A stretch of DNA of 7,916 bases, taken from positions 1-7,916 of the forward strand of contig DAOVXU010000071.1 in assembly GCA_030635995.1 (NCBI GenBank), read 5' to 3'. Position numbers and translations under genes: made by a program. Position 1 is the first letter of the stretch, and every line of letters starts with the position of its first letter. Below are positions 1 through 5,974 of the stretch, piece by piece. This DNA is from Arcobacter sp. (GTDB lineage Bacteria; Campylobacterota; Campylobacteria; Campylobacterales; Arcobacteraceae). The notes under the pieces were generated by a model. That model made no database searches. It was given only the letters and a program-made list of their open reading frames with translations, and was not told the origin of the DNA.

Positions 1-500
1 AAATCATATTTTCCATAATTACTTAAAAAAGTTTGTGCCATATATGCCAAATATTTTTCACTTTGACCTGCCCCATCATTTTGTAAATAATCTTGAAATT
101 TTATAAATCCATCTCTACCCAACTGCATAGCTTTTCGTATAAGTTTTATCTCATCATTAGATTTAATAATTCTTTTTAGTTTTGAAAAGTTTGGTTTTTT
201 AATAAATTTTATATCTAAATTTTTAGTTAAATTTAAATAAGAAGATAAACTAAAATCATTTGGATCAAAGTTTATCTTTTTTATATTTGATTTTTTAAGA
301 ATCTTTCTACTCGCCTTTACTAAATCATTTGAGATAATAAGTTCACAACCCTTTTTTAGATTTTGCGATGCATCAATAGTATATCTAGCATCAGTAATAA
401 AAAAAGTTTCAGCTCCTAAACAGATGTAGATAGAGTTATCACAACTATATCCACACTCATAATATATCGCATTTTCATTTTGTAGTAAAAAGTTTTTCAA
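1..500 (-). CDS. Aminopeptidase P family (M24) protein, N-terminal part, cut by window edge
   Basis: The first 166 residues of a protein whose 3' end lies beyond the left edge. The visible part corresponds to the N-terminal creatinase-like domain (for example NAIYYECGYSCDNSIYI and FFITDARYTIDA) and the beginning of the M24 'pita-bread' domain (IIKSNDEIKLIRKAMQLGRDGF, roughly residues 114-135), where the typical 'R.IKS..EI..IR.A' helix of Xaa-Pro aminopeptidases occurs. The metal ligands would lie outside the window. The family removes an N-terminal residue in front of proline in the cytoplasm. The start is TTG: no in-frame ATG fits, and AGAAGAG sits 7 nt upstream. The gene begins 16 nt after the dapD stop in the same direction, so the two are probably cotranscribed. 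Family call is by eye from the N-terminal half only; it could equally be annotated PepP or PepQ. Confidence 0.8.
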   Translation of the reverse strand, partial: MKNFLLQNENAIYYECGYSCDNSIYICLGAETFFITDARYTIDASQNLKKGCELIISNDLVKASRKILKKSNIKKINFDPNDFSLSSYLNLTKNLDIKFIKKPNFSKLKRIIKSNDEIKLIRKAMQLGRDGFIKFQDYLQNDGAGQSEKYLAYMAQTFLSNYGKYD

Positions 501-516
501 ATATCTACTCTTCTAA

Positions 517-1704
517 TTAGTGAAGTTCACTATTTAATTTTACTTCTCTTGTACTTCTCATAGCGATATATTGACCAGTTGTAGAATCTTGTCTAAAATG
601 GATACCATTTAGCCCTTGTAAAGCATCAGCTCTCATAACATTAGAAAGTTTAGTCTCTGGATTTGCCTCTTCTATTTTAGTAATTTGTGCATCAGAGATA
701 GCGATTTTTGTACCTGCAAATAAAGCAACACCACCATCAACAATACAAGCATCACCTAAAGGAATTCCAGTAGTTGAATTTGCACCAAGAAGAGTATTTT
801 CACCAATTGAAATTGGGTTTCCATCAGTTCCACTTAGTACACCAAGGATAGAAGCACCACCACCAACATCAGAACCAGCACCAACAATAGCAGATGATGA
901 AATTCTACCCTCAACCATAACAGGACCTAAAGTTCCAGCATTAAAGTTGATATATGAAGCACCTGGCATAACTGTTGTTCCAGCAGCTAATTGAGCACCA
1001 AATCTAACTTTAGAGGTATCTAAAATTCTTGTATTATCAGCAGGGATAATATGAGATAAAAATCTTGGGAATTTATCAACCATATCTATTGTAGGATATT
1101 TTCCAGTAAGTTTTAAAGTTAATTCATTTGCTCTTAACCAATCTAATTCAATCGGCATATTTCCAGACCAAGCTACATTGTGTAAAAGTCCAAATGCACC
1201 ATTAAGATTTACTTTTCTAAGTTCAGCTTTCCCTAAAGATAAAGCATAAAGTTTTAAATATGCAGTTTCAACTGTTTGTGGATTTGCATCTTCAAATAAA
1301 AATACAATTTTATAATCATCAGCACCAAGACCAAGTTCTCTTGGAAGATTTGCTAAAGTAGATACAAGCTGTACATTTTTATGCTCATCACCCTTTGCTT
1401 CTGGGATATAAGGTCTAAACATCTCAATAGAAGCTTCTAAAAATGCATCACTAATATTACATACCAACTCACTTTTAGATGTATCAACTTCAACACCAGC
1501 AACTCTTAATGCTTCCATAAATACAGCAGCAGAACCAAAATTCTCATTCCAATTTACTATTGGATATGTAGCTTGTAAAACTTTATCAGCATTTAACTGA
1601 CCTCTATCAATTTTAGCAATTCCAAAACCAATTGGATTTTTATACCAAGATTGAGATTGTATATCTTTAACTTTTGCTGCAAATTCTTCTTTTGTAAATA
1701 CCAT
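517..1704 (-). CDS. dapD: 2,3,4,5-tetrahydropyridine-2,6-dicarboxylate N-succinyltransferase (DapD)
   Basis: 395 residues. DapD transfers succinyl from succinyl-CoA to tetrahydrodipicolinate in the succinylase branch of diaminopimelate/lysine synthesis; it is a cytoplasmic trimer. The N-terminal half (about 1-225) is the long extra domain of the campylobacterotal/actinobacterial-type enzyme, longer than the roughly 274-residue E. coli DapD. Residues about 230-335 are a left-handed beta-helix with hexapeptide-like repeats (VRFGAQLAAGTTVMPGASYINFNAGTLG, SAIVGAGSDVGGGASILGVLSG, ISIGENTLLGANSTTGIPLG). MVEGRISSSA at 263-272 is the conserved active-site stretch, with Glu265 the likely catalytic residue. 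The ATG is supported by AGAAGGAAA about 7 nt upstream. The gene is transcribed away from the tRNA-Arg gene and leads into the aminopeptidase gene. Nothing looks broken. Confidence 0.95.
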   Translation of the reverse strand: MVFTKEEFAAKVKDIQSQSWYKNPIGFGIAKIDRGQLNADKVLQATYPIVNWNENFGSAAVFMEALRVAGVEVDTSKSELVCNISDAFLEASIEMFRPYIPEAKGDEHKNVQLVSTLANLPRELGLGADDYKIVFLFEDANPQTVETAYLKLYALSLGKAELRKVNLNGAFGLLHNVAWSGNMPIELDWLRANELTLKLTGKYPTIDMVDKFPRFLSHIIPADNTRILDTSKVRFGAQLAAGTTVMPGASYINFNAGTLGPVMVEGRISSSAIVGAGSDVGGGASILGVLSGTDGNPISIGENTLLGANSTTGIPLGDACIVDGGVALFAGTKIAISDAQITKIEEANPETKLSNVMRADALQGLNGIHFRQDSTTGQYIAMRSTREVKLNSELH

Positions 1705-1737
1705 AAAATATTTCCTTCTAATTATTTAATTTTTTCC

Positions 1738-1743
1738 ATTTTA
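1738..1743 (-). promoter_or_regulatory. Candidate -10 box for dapD
   Basis: On the minus strand the sequence reads GTAAAATGG, giving a TAAAAT -10-like hexamer about 34 nt before the dapD start and leaving a leader of roughly 25 nt. No -35 match is seen, but campylobacterotal housekeeping promoters often lack one and depend on T-rich upstream sequence. In such AT-rich DNA a chance match is easy. Confidence 0.3.
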
Positions 1744-1795
1744 CTTAAATTTCGTTTTTAGTTTGATTAGCTGATATAATTGATTTTTGATTTTA

Positions 1796-1801
1796 TATAA
1801 T
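1796..1801 (+). promoter_or_regulatory. Candidate -10 box for tRNA-Arg
   Basis: TATAAT lies 37 nt before the first base of the tRNA, allowing a 5' leader of about 30 nt. A second TATAAT at 1775-1780 is an alternative. Neither has a good -35 partner at 16-18 nt. The tRNA must have its own plus-strand promoter in this gap because the preceding gene, dapD, points the other way. Confidence 0.35.
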
Positions 1802-1838
1802 ATTTATGTTTATTTAGTTAAACTTGCACTTCTTAAAT

Positions 1839-1915
1839 GCGTCCATGGCTTAACTGGATATAGCACTGGGTTTCGGCCCCGGTGGTTGCGGGTTCGAATC
1901 CTGCTGGGCGTACCA
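1839..1915 (+). tRNA. tRNA-Arg (anticodon UCG), CCA encoded
   Basis: Cloverleaf folded by hand. Acceptor arms are 1839-1845 and 1905-1911, discriminator A1912, CCA 1913-1915. The D arm GCT/AGC encloses a loop containing GG. The anticodon stem CTGGG/CCCGG (1866-1870/1878-1882) encloses the loop TTTCGGC with anticodon TCG at 1873-1875. The variable loop is TGGTT, and the T arm GCGGG/CCTGC encloses TTCGAAT. This tRNA reads CGA and, by wobble, other CGN arginine codons. The outermost acceptor pair is G1-U72 instead of the usual G1-C72. It stands alone, on the opposite strand from both neighbours, and is followed at once by its own terminator. Confidence 0.95.
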
Positions 1916-1919
1916 CTTT

Positions 1920-1966
1920 AAAACCCTTATAGAACAACTCATAGAGTGATTTTATAAGGGTTTTTT
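1920..1966 (+). terminator. Rho-independent terminator of tRNA-Arg
   Basis: A 12-bp perfect inverted repeat (AAAACCCTTATA at 1920-1931, TATAAGGGTTTT at 1953-1964) runs into a T6 tract ending at 1966. The 21-nt loop can itself form a small ACTC-ATA-GAGT hairpin at 1937-1947. It begins 5 nt after the CCA end, so it ends the tRNA transcript and also shields against readthrough toward the convergent thioesterase gene. The stretch from 1967 to 2056 between the two facing terminators holds no gene that I can see. Confidence 0.85.
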
Positions 1967-2056
1967 CATTTCTATTATAGAGTTATATTAAACTTTTCTA
2001 TATACAAAATTTGCATAGTATTTTATTAGTTAAGGATCAATAATATATAAAATCTT

Positions 2057-2089
2057 AAAAAAACTGTTAATTAAACTTAATTAACAGTT
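2057..2089 (-). terminator. Rho-independent terminator of the glnS-thioesterase unit, overlapping the stop codon
   Basis: A perfect 13-bp inverted repeat (AACTGTTAATTAA at 2062-2074, TTAATTAACAGTT at 2077-2089) with a 2-nt centre, in practice a stem of about 11 bp with a short loop. On the minus strand it is followed by seven T's (2063-2057). The upstream arm encodes the last residues of the thioesterase (Thr-Val-Asn) and its TAA stop at 2079-2077. The stem is AT-rich and thus weaker than the tRNA terminator. Confidence 0.8.
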
Positions 2090-2508
2090 CTATCTAGTAG
2101 AGACACTACCTCTTTTGAAAGATTATCTCTTAATACAGATCTTACGGTGATAGGATCACCATTCTTATCAACAGCTACAAAAGTAAAAGTTGCATTTGTT
2201 ACTTGCATTTCACATCGTGTATCACAATATGACTTACGACATAACACATCTGCTTCAACATAAACAGCAATAGAACTTTTACCTATTTTCTTTATAGTTG
2301 TATGTATAGTAACAACATCACCATTTTGAATAGGTTTAATAAAATGAAGATCACTTACAGCGACTGTTACAGCAGTTGCATCAATCAAATCTCCTACTGC
2401 TATAGATGCAGCTTTATCCATCATTGACATAATCCATCCACCAAAAACTGTACCAGACGGATTTAAATCACTTGGATAAGCTTGTATTCTTAAAGTTAAT
2501 ACTCTCAT
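2077..2508 (-). CDS. Acyl-CoA thioesterase, YciA-type hotdog protein
   Basis: 143 residues, the usual length for YciA-like single-hotdog thioesterases, which hydrolyse acyl-CoA to free acid and CoA in the cytoplasm. The signature is clear: YPSDLNPSGTVFGGWIMSMMDKAA at residues 11-34, with Asn16, the G-x-V/I-F-G-G-W turn at 19-25 and the likely catalytic Asp31. It is followed by the hotdog strands SDLHFIKPIQNGDVVTI and SSIAVYVEADV. An extra cysteine cluster (Cys90, Cys95, Cys99) is present. The ATG used here overlaps the stop of an upstream 29-codon ORF as ATGA, and its nearest GGAG is about 14 nt away, rather far. A better-placed start may be the ATG at 2594 if the A7 tract is slipped or misread, giving a protein of about 172 residues. 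It is the last gene of the unit that begins with glnS. The substrate chain length cannot be read from the sequence. Confidence 0.9.
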   Translation of the reverse strand: MRVLTLRIQAYPSDLNPSGTVFGGWIMSMMDKAASIAVGDLIDATAVTVAVSDLHFIKPIQNGDVVTIHTTIKKIGKSSIAVYVEADVLCRKSYCDTRCEMQVTNATFTFVAVDKNGDPITVRSVLRDNLSKEVVSLLDRTVN

Positions 2509-2594
2509 AATTTTTTTGAAAACTCCAAAGTATCATCAATATCAAATTCTCTCTTAAAATCTTTATCTAGGGTTATAAACTCTTCATTTATCAT
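2505..2594 (-). CDS. 29-residue ORF coupled to, or fused by slippage with, the thioesterase
   Basis: ATG at 2594 with AGAAGAG 5 nt upstream, a better ribosome site than that of the thioesterase ATG. It encodes MINEEFITLDKDFKREFDID followed by DTLEFSKKL, then TGA overlapping the thioesterase ATG. I do not recognise the peptide. It lies 32 nt after the glnS stop in the same direction. Two readings are possible. It may be a translated leader coupled to the next gene through the ATGA overlap. Or it may be the true N-terminus of the thioesterase, separated by one base: an eighth A in the run, or a -1 slip on it, gives ...EFSKKIMRVLTLRIQ... in one frame. I favour the second reading slightly, because the ribosome site is well placed and the composition is protein-like. 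Confidence 0.45.
   Translation of the reverse strand: MINEEFITLDKDFKREFDIDDTLEFSKKL
2511..2517 (-). other. In-phase A7 slippery heptamer at the ORF/thioesterase junction
   Basis: On the minus strand the 29-codon ORF ends TCA AAA AAA TTA TGA, so A-AAA-AAA sits in the X-XXY-YYZ phase for -1 ribosomal slippage, one codon before the stop. A -1 move reads on into the thioesterase frame (K-K-I-M-R-V-L). The same run could slip during transcription or mutate in length. I see no strong downstream stem or pseudoknot, so programmed use is uncertain. Confidence 0.5.
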
Positions 2595-2626
2595 ATTTTC
2601 TCTTCTATATTAGCATCTGTTATTTA

Positions 2627-4876
2627 TTATTTTAACTTCTGTACTACTAATTCATTCACCACTTTTGGATTTGCTTTACCATTTGTAGCCTTTAGTACCT
2701 GCCCTACAAAAAAACCTAAAAGTTTATTGTTACCTGCTTTAAACTTGAGTACATTATCTGGATTTTTTACAATTATTTCATCAATAATAGGTAAAATTTT
2801 AGATGGATCACTTATTTGAATAAGTCCACAAGCATCAACTATTTGCGTTGGATCTTCTCCTGATTTAGTCATAGTTTCAAAGACTTGTTTAGCAATTTTA
2901 CTTGAAATAATCTCATCATCAACCATTTTAATAAGTTGGGCTATTTGCTTTGCATTAAATTTCAACTCATCAGATTGATTTTCTTTTATCACTCTAGCTA
3001 CCTCATTTGTTACAATGTTAGCTAAACTTACAGGGCTATTAAGTGTAGATAGAGTTTCTTCATAGAAATTAGATAGATACTCATCACGAGCTAAAATATT
3101 AGATACTTCGTTATTTAATTTAAGCTCACTAGTATATTTGTCAAATAATAATTGCTGAGTTTCACTCATGGCAGCAATCTTGCCATCTACTTGTGCTTTT
3201 TTTATTTGAGGCTTAGATACAGGTTCATTTGCTTTTGTTTTTTTAGAATAAGAGTCTTTAAGCCCGACAATTTTATTAAATACAGGATTTTCATCAGTGT
3301 AGTCAATAGGATCAGCATAAAAATACCCTTCTCTTTCAAACTGAAATCTCTCATCAGGTTTTTGGGTTATAACAGCAGGTTCAACAAAAGCATTTTTAAT
3401 AACCTGTAAAGAGTCTGGATTTATATCCTCTACTCCATCAGGGGCAACACACGCAAATAATCTATCATATATTCTTACTTCTACTGATTTAGCATCTTTT
3501 ACACTCACCCACTGAATAGCACTTTTAACCTTGATACCACTAGTATCTGAACCACTTTTAGAATTAGAGTAATACTCTGCTTTTATCTCTGTAATATTGC
3601 CATTAGCATCTTTAACAACTTCCTTACAAGAGATAATATAACCATGTCTAAGTCTAACTGGCTGTGTAGGGGTAAGACGGTAGTAACCTTTTGGAGGATT
3701 TTGATTAAAATCATCACGTTCAATATAAATCTCCCTTGAAAAAGGTAACACTCTGTAACCCTCTTTAGGTACATCATGTGGATAGTATGAAGCATCAATA
3801 TCTTCACAACCATCATAATTTTCAATCGTTACTTTTAATGGGTCAAGCACACACATAACTCGTGGCACTTTTTTATTTAAATCATCTCTTATGCAAAATT
3901 CAAGCTGTGAAACATCAACCATTGAATTTGCTTTTGCTATACCTATTTGATCACAGAAATTTAAAATAGATTCTGGAGTATAACCTCTTCTTTTATATCC
4001 AGCAATAGTAGGAAGTCGTGGATCATCCCATCCACTAACCTGTCCACCTTCAACTAACTCTAATAGCTTTCTTTTACTCATAACTGTATAGTTAATACCT
4101 AATCGTGCAAACTCATGTTGATAAGGGCGTGGCAATTCAAGCCCTAGCTCATCTAGTACCCAATTATAAATATCACGGTTGTTTTCAAACTCTAGTGTAC
4201 AAATAGAGTGAGTAATTCCTTCAATATAGTCAGATAAACAGTGAGCAAAATCATACATTGGATAAATATACCACTCATTAGCTGCTCTAAAATGATGAGT
4301 ATGTCTAATACGATATAAAAGAGGATCTCTCATTTTCATATTAGCAGCAGACATATCAATCTTAGCTCGAAGGATATGTTCACCATCTTTAAACTCACCC
4401 TTTTTCATTCTTTCAAAAAGATCTAAATTCTCTTCAATTGTACGCTTGGCATATTTACTTCGTTTTCCTACTTGCGTAACTGTTCCACGATACTCTCGTA
4501 TTTCATCTTCAGTTAGACTATCAACATAGGCCTTACCCATTTTAATAAGTTTAACCGCATAATCATATAATTTTGGAAAATAATCAGAAGTAAAATAAAC
4601 ATTTTCACCCCAATCAAATCCAAGCCATTCTACAGCATCTTTAAGAGCTTCAACATATTTCAAATCTTCTTTAGTTGGATTTGTATCATCCATTCTAAGG
4701 TTACAATGTCCTTTATAATCTCGTGCAATACCAAAATTTATAAAAATAGACTTAGCATGTCCAATATGTGGGAATCCATTAGGCTCTGGAGGAAATCTTG
4801 TAACAACCTCTTTATACTTGCCTGACTTTAAGTCCTCTTCAACTATTGTACGTAAAAAATTCTTGCTCTCACTCAT
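2627..4876 (-). CDS. glnS: Glutamine--tRNA ligase with C-terminal GatB/YqeY-like domain
   Basis: 749 residues, against 554 in E. coli. This cytoplasmic class Ic synthetase charges tRNA-Gln with glutamine using ATP. The Rossmann catalytic core carries RFPPEPNGFPHIGHAKSI at 27-44 (HIGH at 37-40), ICTLEFENNRDIYNWVLDE at 225-243, the KMSKS-equivalent VMSKRKL at 265-271 and VSGWDDPRLPTI at 280-291. Residues about 340-545 are the two anticodon-binding beta-barrels (for example YRVLPFSREIYIERDDF). After a lysine-rich linker near 540-570 comes an extension (about 570-749) ending in a GatB/YqeY tail: FNAKQIAQLIKMVDDEIISS, then ISSKIAKQVFETM, then NKLLGFFVGQVLKATNGKAN. This is the known GlnRS/YqeY fusion architecture; in Deinococcus the tail aids tRNA-Gln binding. 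The start is supported by AAAAGG about 8 nt upstream. It heads the unit that continues into the small ORF and the thioesterase, and is divergent from the radical SAM gene. No defects seen. Confidence 0.96.
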   Translation of the reverse strand: MSESKNFLRTIVEEDLKSGKYKEVVTRFPPEPNGFPHIGHAKSIFINFGIARDYKGHCNLRMDDTNPTKEDLKYVEALKDAVEWLGFDWGENVYFTSDYFPKLYDYAVKLIKMGKAYVDSLTEDEIREYRGTVTQVGKRSKYAKRTIEENLDLFERMKKGEFKDGEHILRAKIDMSAANMKMRDPLLYRIRHTHHFRAANEWYIYPMYDFAHCLSDYIEGITHSICTLEFENNRDIYNWVLDELGLELPRPYQHEFARLGINYTVMSKRKLLELVEGGQVSGWDDPRLPTIAGYKRRGYTPESILNFCDQIGIAKANSMVDVSQLEFCIRDDLNKKVPRVMCVLDPLKVTIENYDGCEDIDASYYPHDVPKEGYRVLPFSREIYIERDDFNQNPPKGYYRLTPTQPVRLRHGYIISCKEVVKDANGNITEIKAEYYSNSKSGSDTSGIKVKSAIQWVSVKDAKSVEVRIYDRLFACVAPDGVEDINPDSLQVIKNAFVEPAVITQKPDERFQFEREGYFYADPIDYTDENPVFNKIVGLKDSYSKKTKANEPVSKPQIKKAQVDGKIAAMSETQQLLFDKYTSELKLNNEVSNILARDEYLSNFYEETLSTLNSPVSLANIVTNEVARVIKENQSDELKFNAKQIAQLIKMVDDEIISSKIAKQVFETMTKSGEDPTQIVDACGLIQISDPSKILPIIDEIIVKNPDNVLKFKAGNNKLLGFFVGQVLKATNGKANPKVVNELVVQKLK

Positions 4877-4933
4877 CTATTAAACCTTTTGATTTTGAAA
4901 CTTTTATAAAAATTGTATTTTATCTTATTTGTG

Positions 4934-4939
4934 CTTATA
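4934..4939 (-). promoter_or_regulatory. Candidate -10 box for glnS at the left edge of the palindrome
   Basis: Read on the minus strand the palindrome arm ends GGTATAAGC, giving TATAAG about 60 nt before the glnS start. It mirrors the TATAAT of the radical SAM gene. Competing minus-strand -10-like sequences nearer to glnS (GATAAAATAC and TTTATAAAAG) cannot be excluded. Confidence 0.35.
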
Positions 4940-4977
4940 CCAAATTAAGCTACAACTGATTACTTAATTTGGTATAA
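4935..4977. repeat. Perfect 15-bp inverted repeat in the divergent glnS/radical SAM promoter region
   Basis: Arms TTATACCAAATTAAG (4935-4949) and CTTAATTTGGTATAA (4963-4977) match perfectly around a 13-nt spacer (4950-4962). Both outward-facing arms end in GGTATAA, so each carries a candidate -10 box. If those boxes are used, the palindrome lies upstream of both transcripts and is not transcribed, which argues for a DNA-level role such as a shared operator or mirrored promoter elements. It has no T-tract on either side and ends neither gene, so it is not a terminator. No regulator can be named from it. Confidence 0.8.
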
Positions 4978-4978
4978 T
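4973..4978 (+). promoter_or_regulatory. Candidate -10 box for the radical SAM gene
   Basis: A consensus TATAAT within GGTATAATTA lies 27 nt before the radical SAM start codon, predicting transcription from about 4985 and a leader of roughly 20 nt. No -35 consensus is seen at 17 nt upstream; that position falls in the palindrome spacer. The box overlaps the right arm of the inverted repeat, so a protein bound there would compete with RNA polymerase. Confidence 0.5.
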
Positions 4979-5005
4979 TATAAAAAGCCTAAAAGATTTA
5001 CAACT

Positions 5006-5884
5006 ATGTTAATATATAATTATCCACTATTTCGTCCACCTGCTGAAGCTTCAAATATTATCATTCAAGTTACTTATGGTTGTAGTTATAATAACTGTAG
5101 TTTTTGTAGTATGTATAAATCTAAAAGTTATAAACCAAAAGAGTTAAAAGATATATTTCAAGATATAGATACTTTATCATCATACTACCCAAATAGCACA
5201 AAGATATTTTTAGCAGATGGAGATGCTTTAGCTTTGGATACTTCATATCTTTTAAAGATATTAAAATATTTACAAAAATCATTTAAAAAGCTTAGAAGAG
5301 TCTCTCTATATGGTTCAGCTCAAAATATATTATCTAAAACAAAAGATGAACTAGATATGTTACAGCAACATAAACTCATGTTAGTTTACTATGGGATAGA
5401 AACAGGAAGTGATATAGTTTTAAATAAAATTACCAAAGGTGTATCACAAGATGAGATAATAACTTCACTAAATATGTTATCAAATTCTAATATAAAAATA
5501 TCTAGTACAGTTATATTGGGTATTGGAGGTAAAAATTATTCAACAGAACATATAAAACAAACAGCAAATATTATAAATAATACAACAGTAAATTATCTAT
5601 CAACTTTACAATTAGGACTTGAAGATAATGTAATAGATAAATTTTATAGATACTTTGATGATTTCATACCTTTATCTGATACAGAAATTTTAGATGAACA
5701 AAAGCTATTTATAGAACTATTAAATCCAATAAATAAAATAATATTTAGATCAAACCATGCTTCAAATGCACTACATCTAGCTGGAAATATTCCAAAAGAT
5801 AAAGATAAATTAGTATTAGAAATTGAAGATGCTTTAAAAATAGCTAACGATACTTTCGTACCAGAAGTTTCTGAAGGATTTTAA
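5006..5884 (+). CDS. Radical SAM protein of unknown substrate
   Basis: 292 residues. The N-terminus FRPPAEASNIIIQVTYGCSY followed by NNCSFCSMYK carries Cys26, Cys31 and Cys34, a CX4CX2C cluster instead of the more common CX3CX2C. With the RPPxEA lead-in this is a recognisable group of uncharacterised COG1032-like radical SAM proteins. These three are the only cysteines, so a second Fe-S cluster is not supported. Further family features: FLADGDAL at 69-76 (strand after the cluster loop), YGIETGSD near 129-136 (SAM-binding, as in Elp3/HemN-like enzymes), VILGIGGK near 168-175, and FRSNHASNALHLAGNIPKDK near the C-terminus. Length is full for the group. The ribosome site is weak (AAAAG, poorly spaced), but the start fits the position of the RPP motif. 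It stands alone on the plus strand, divergent from glnS and convergent with kefB, so neighbours do not suggest a substrate. Confidence 0.88.
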   Translation: MLIYNYPLFRPPAEASNIIIQVTYGCSYNNCSFCSMYKSKSYKPKELKDIFQDIDTLSSYYPNSTKIFLADGDALALDTSYLLKILKYLQKSFKKLRRVSLYGSAQNILSKTKDELDMLQQHKLMLVYYGIETGSDIVLNKITKGVSQDEIITSLNMLSNSNIKISSTVILGIGGKNYSTEHIKQTANIINNTTVNYLSTLQLGLEDNVIDKFYRYFDDFIPLSDTEILDEQKLFIELLNPINKIIFRSNHASNALHLAGNIPKDKDKLVLEIEDALKIANDTFVPEVSEGF

Positions 5885-5894
5885 ATATAGTGTC

Positions 5895-5956
5895 TTGACA
5901 AGTTGGGGTAGTATAATATAGCTATATAAGACCAAGATCTACAAAAAAGAAAGGAG
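5895..5956 (+). promoter_or_regulatory. Orphan promoter-like and Shine-Dalgarno-like sequence with no gene behind it
   Basis: After the radical SAM stop the plus strand shows TTGACA (5895-5900), AGTATAATATAG (TATAAT at 5912-5917) and a strong AAGGAG (5951-5956), but no ATG, GTG or TTG follows at a usable distance and no open frame continues. The TTGACA-TATAAT spacing is only 11 nt; TATAGC at 5917-5922 would give 16 nt. It could be the relic of a lost gene, a promoter for RNA antisense to the kefB 3' end, or chance. The AAGGAG is also simply the complement of the C/T-rich tail after the kefB stop. Confidence 0.25.
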
Positions 5957-5974
5957 AAGAATTATCACTTCTTA
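5941..5974 (-). terminator. Possible weak terminator after kefB
   Basis: On the minus strand, just past the end of the kefB frame (TAA at 5974-5972), AGAAG and CTTCT can pair over an 8-nt loop (5972-5968 with 5959-5955), followed by CCTTTCTTTTTT. The stem is only 5 bp, so this is a weak candidate. No better hairpin is seen between the convergent radical SAM and kefB genes. Confidence 0.3.

Noticed and set aside
1967..2056. Small gene or RNA between the two facing terminators
   Set aside because: Only short AT-rich sequence without start/ribosome-site pairs or a stable hairpin is visible.
3152..3409. Plus-strand open frame of 85 codons inside glnS
   Set aside because: It lies antisense to a well-conserved GlnRS coding region, has no recognisable domain and looks like a chance shadow frame.
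3583..3825. Minus-strand open frame of 80 codons inside glnS in another frame
   Set aside because: It fully overlaps the anticodon-binding region of glnS; its low-complexity, Met/Leu-rich translation is typical of a shadow frame.
4935..4977. The palindrome as a bidirectional terminator
   Set aside because: It lies between two divergent 5' ends and neither side has a T-tract, so there is no transcript for it to end.
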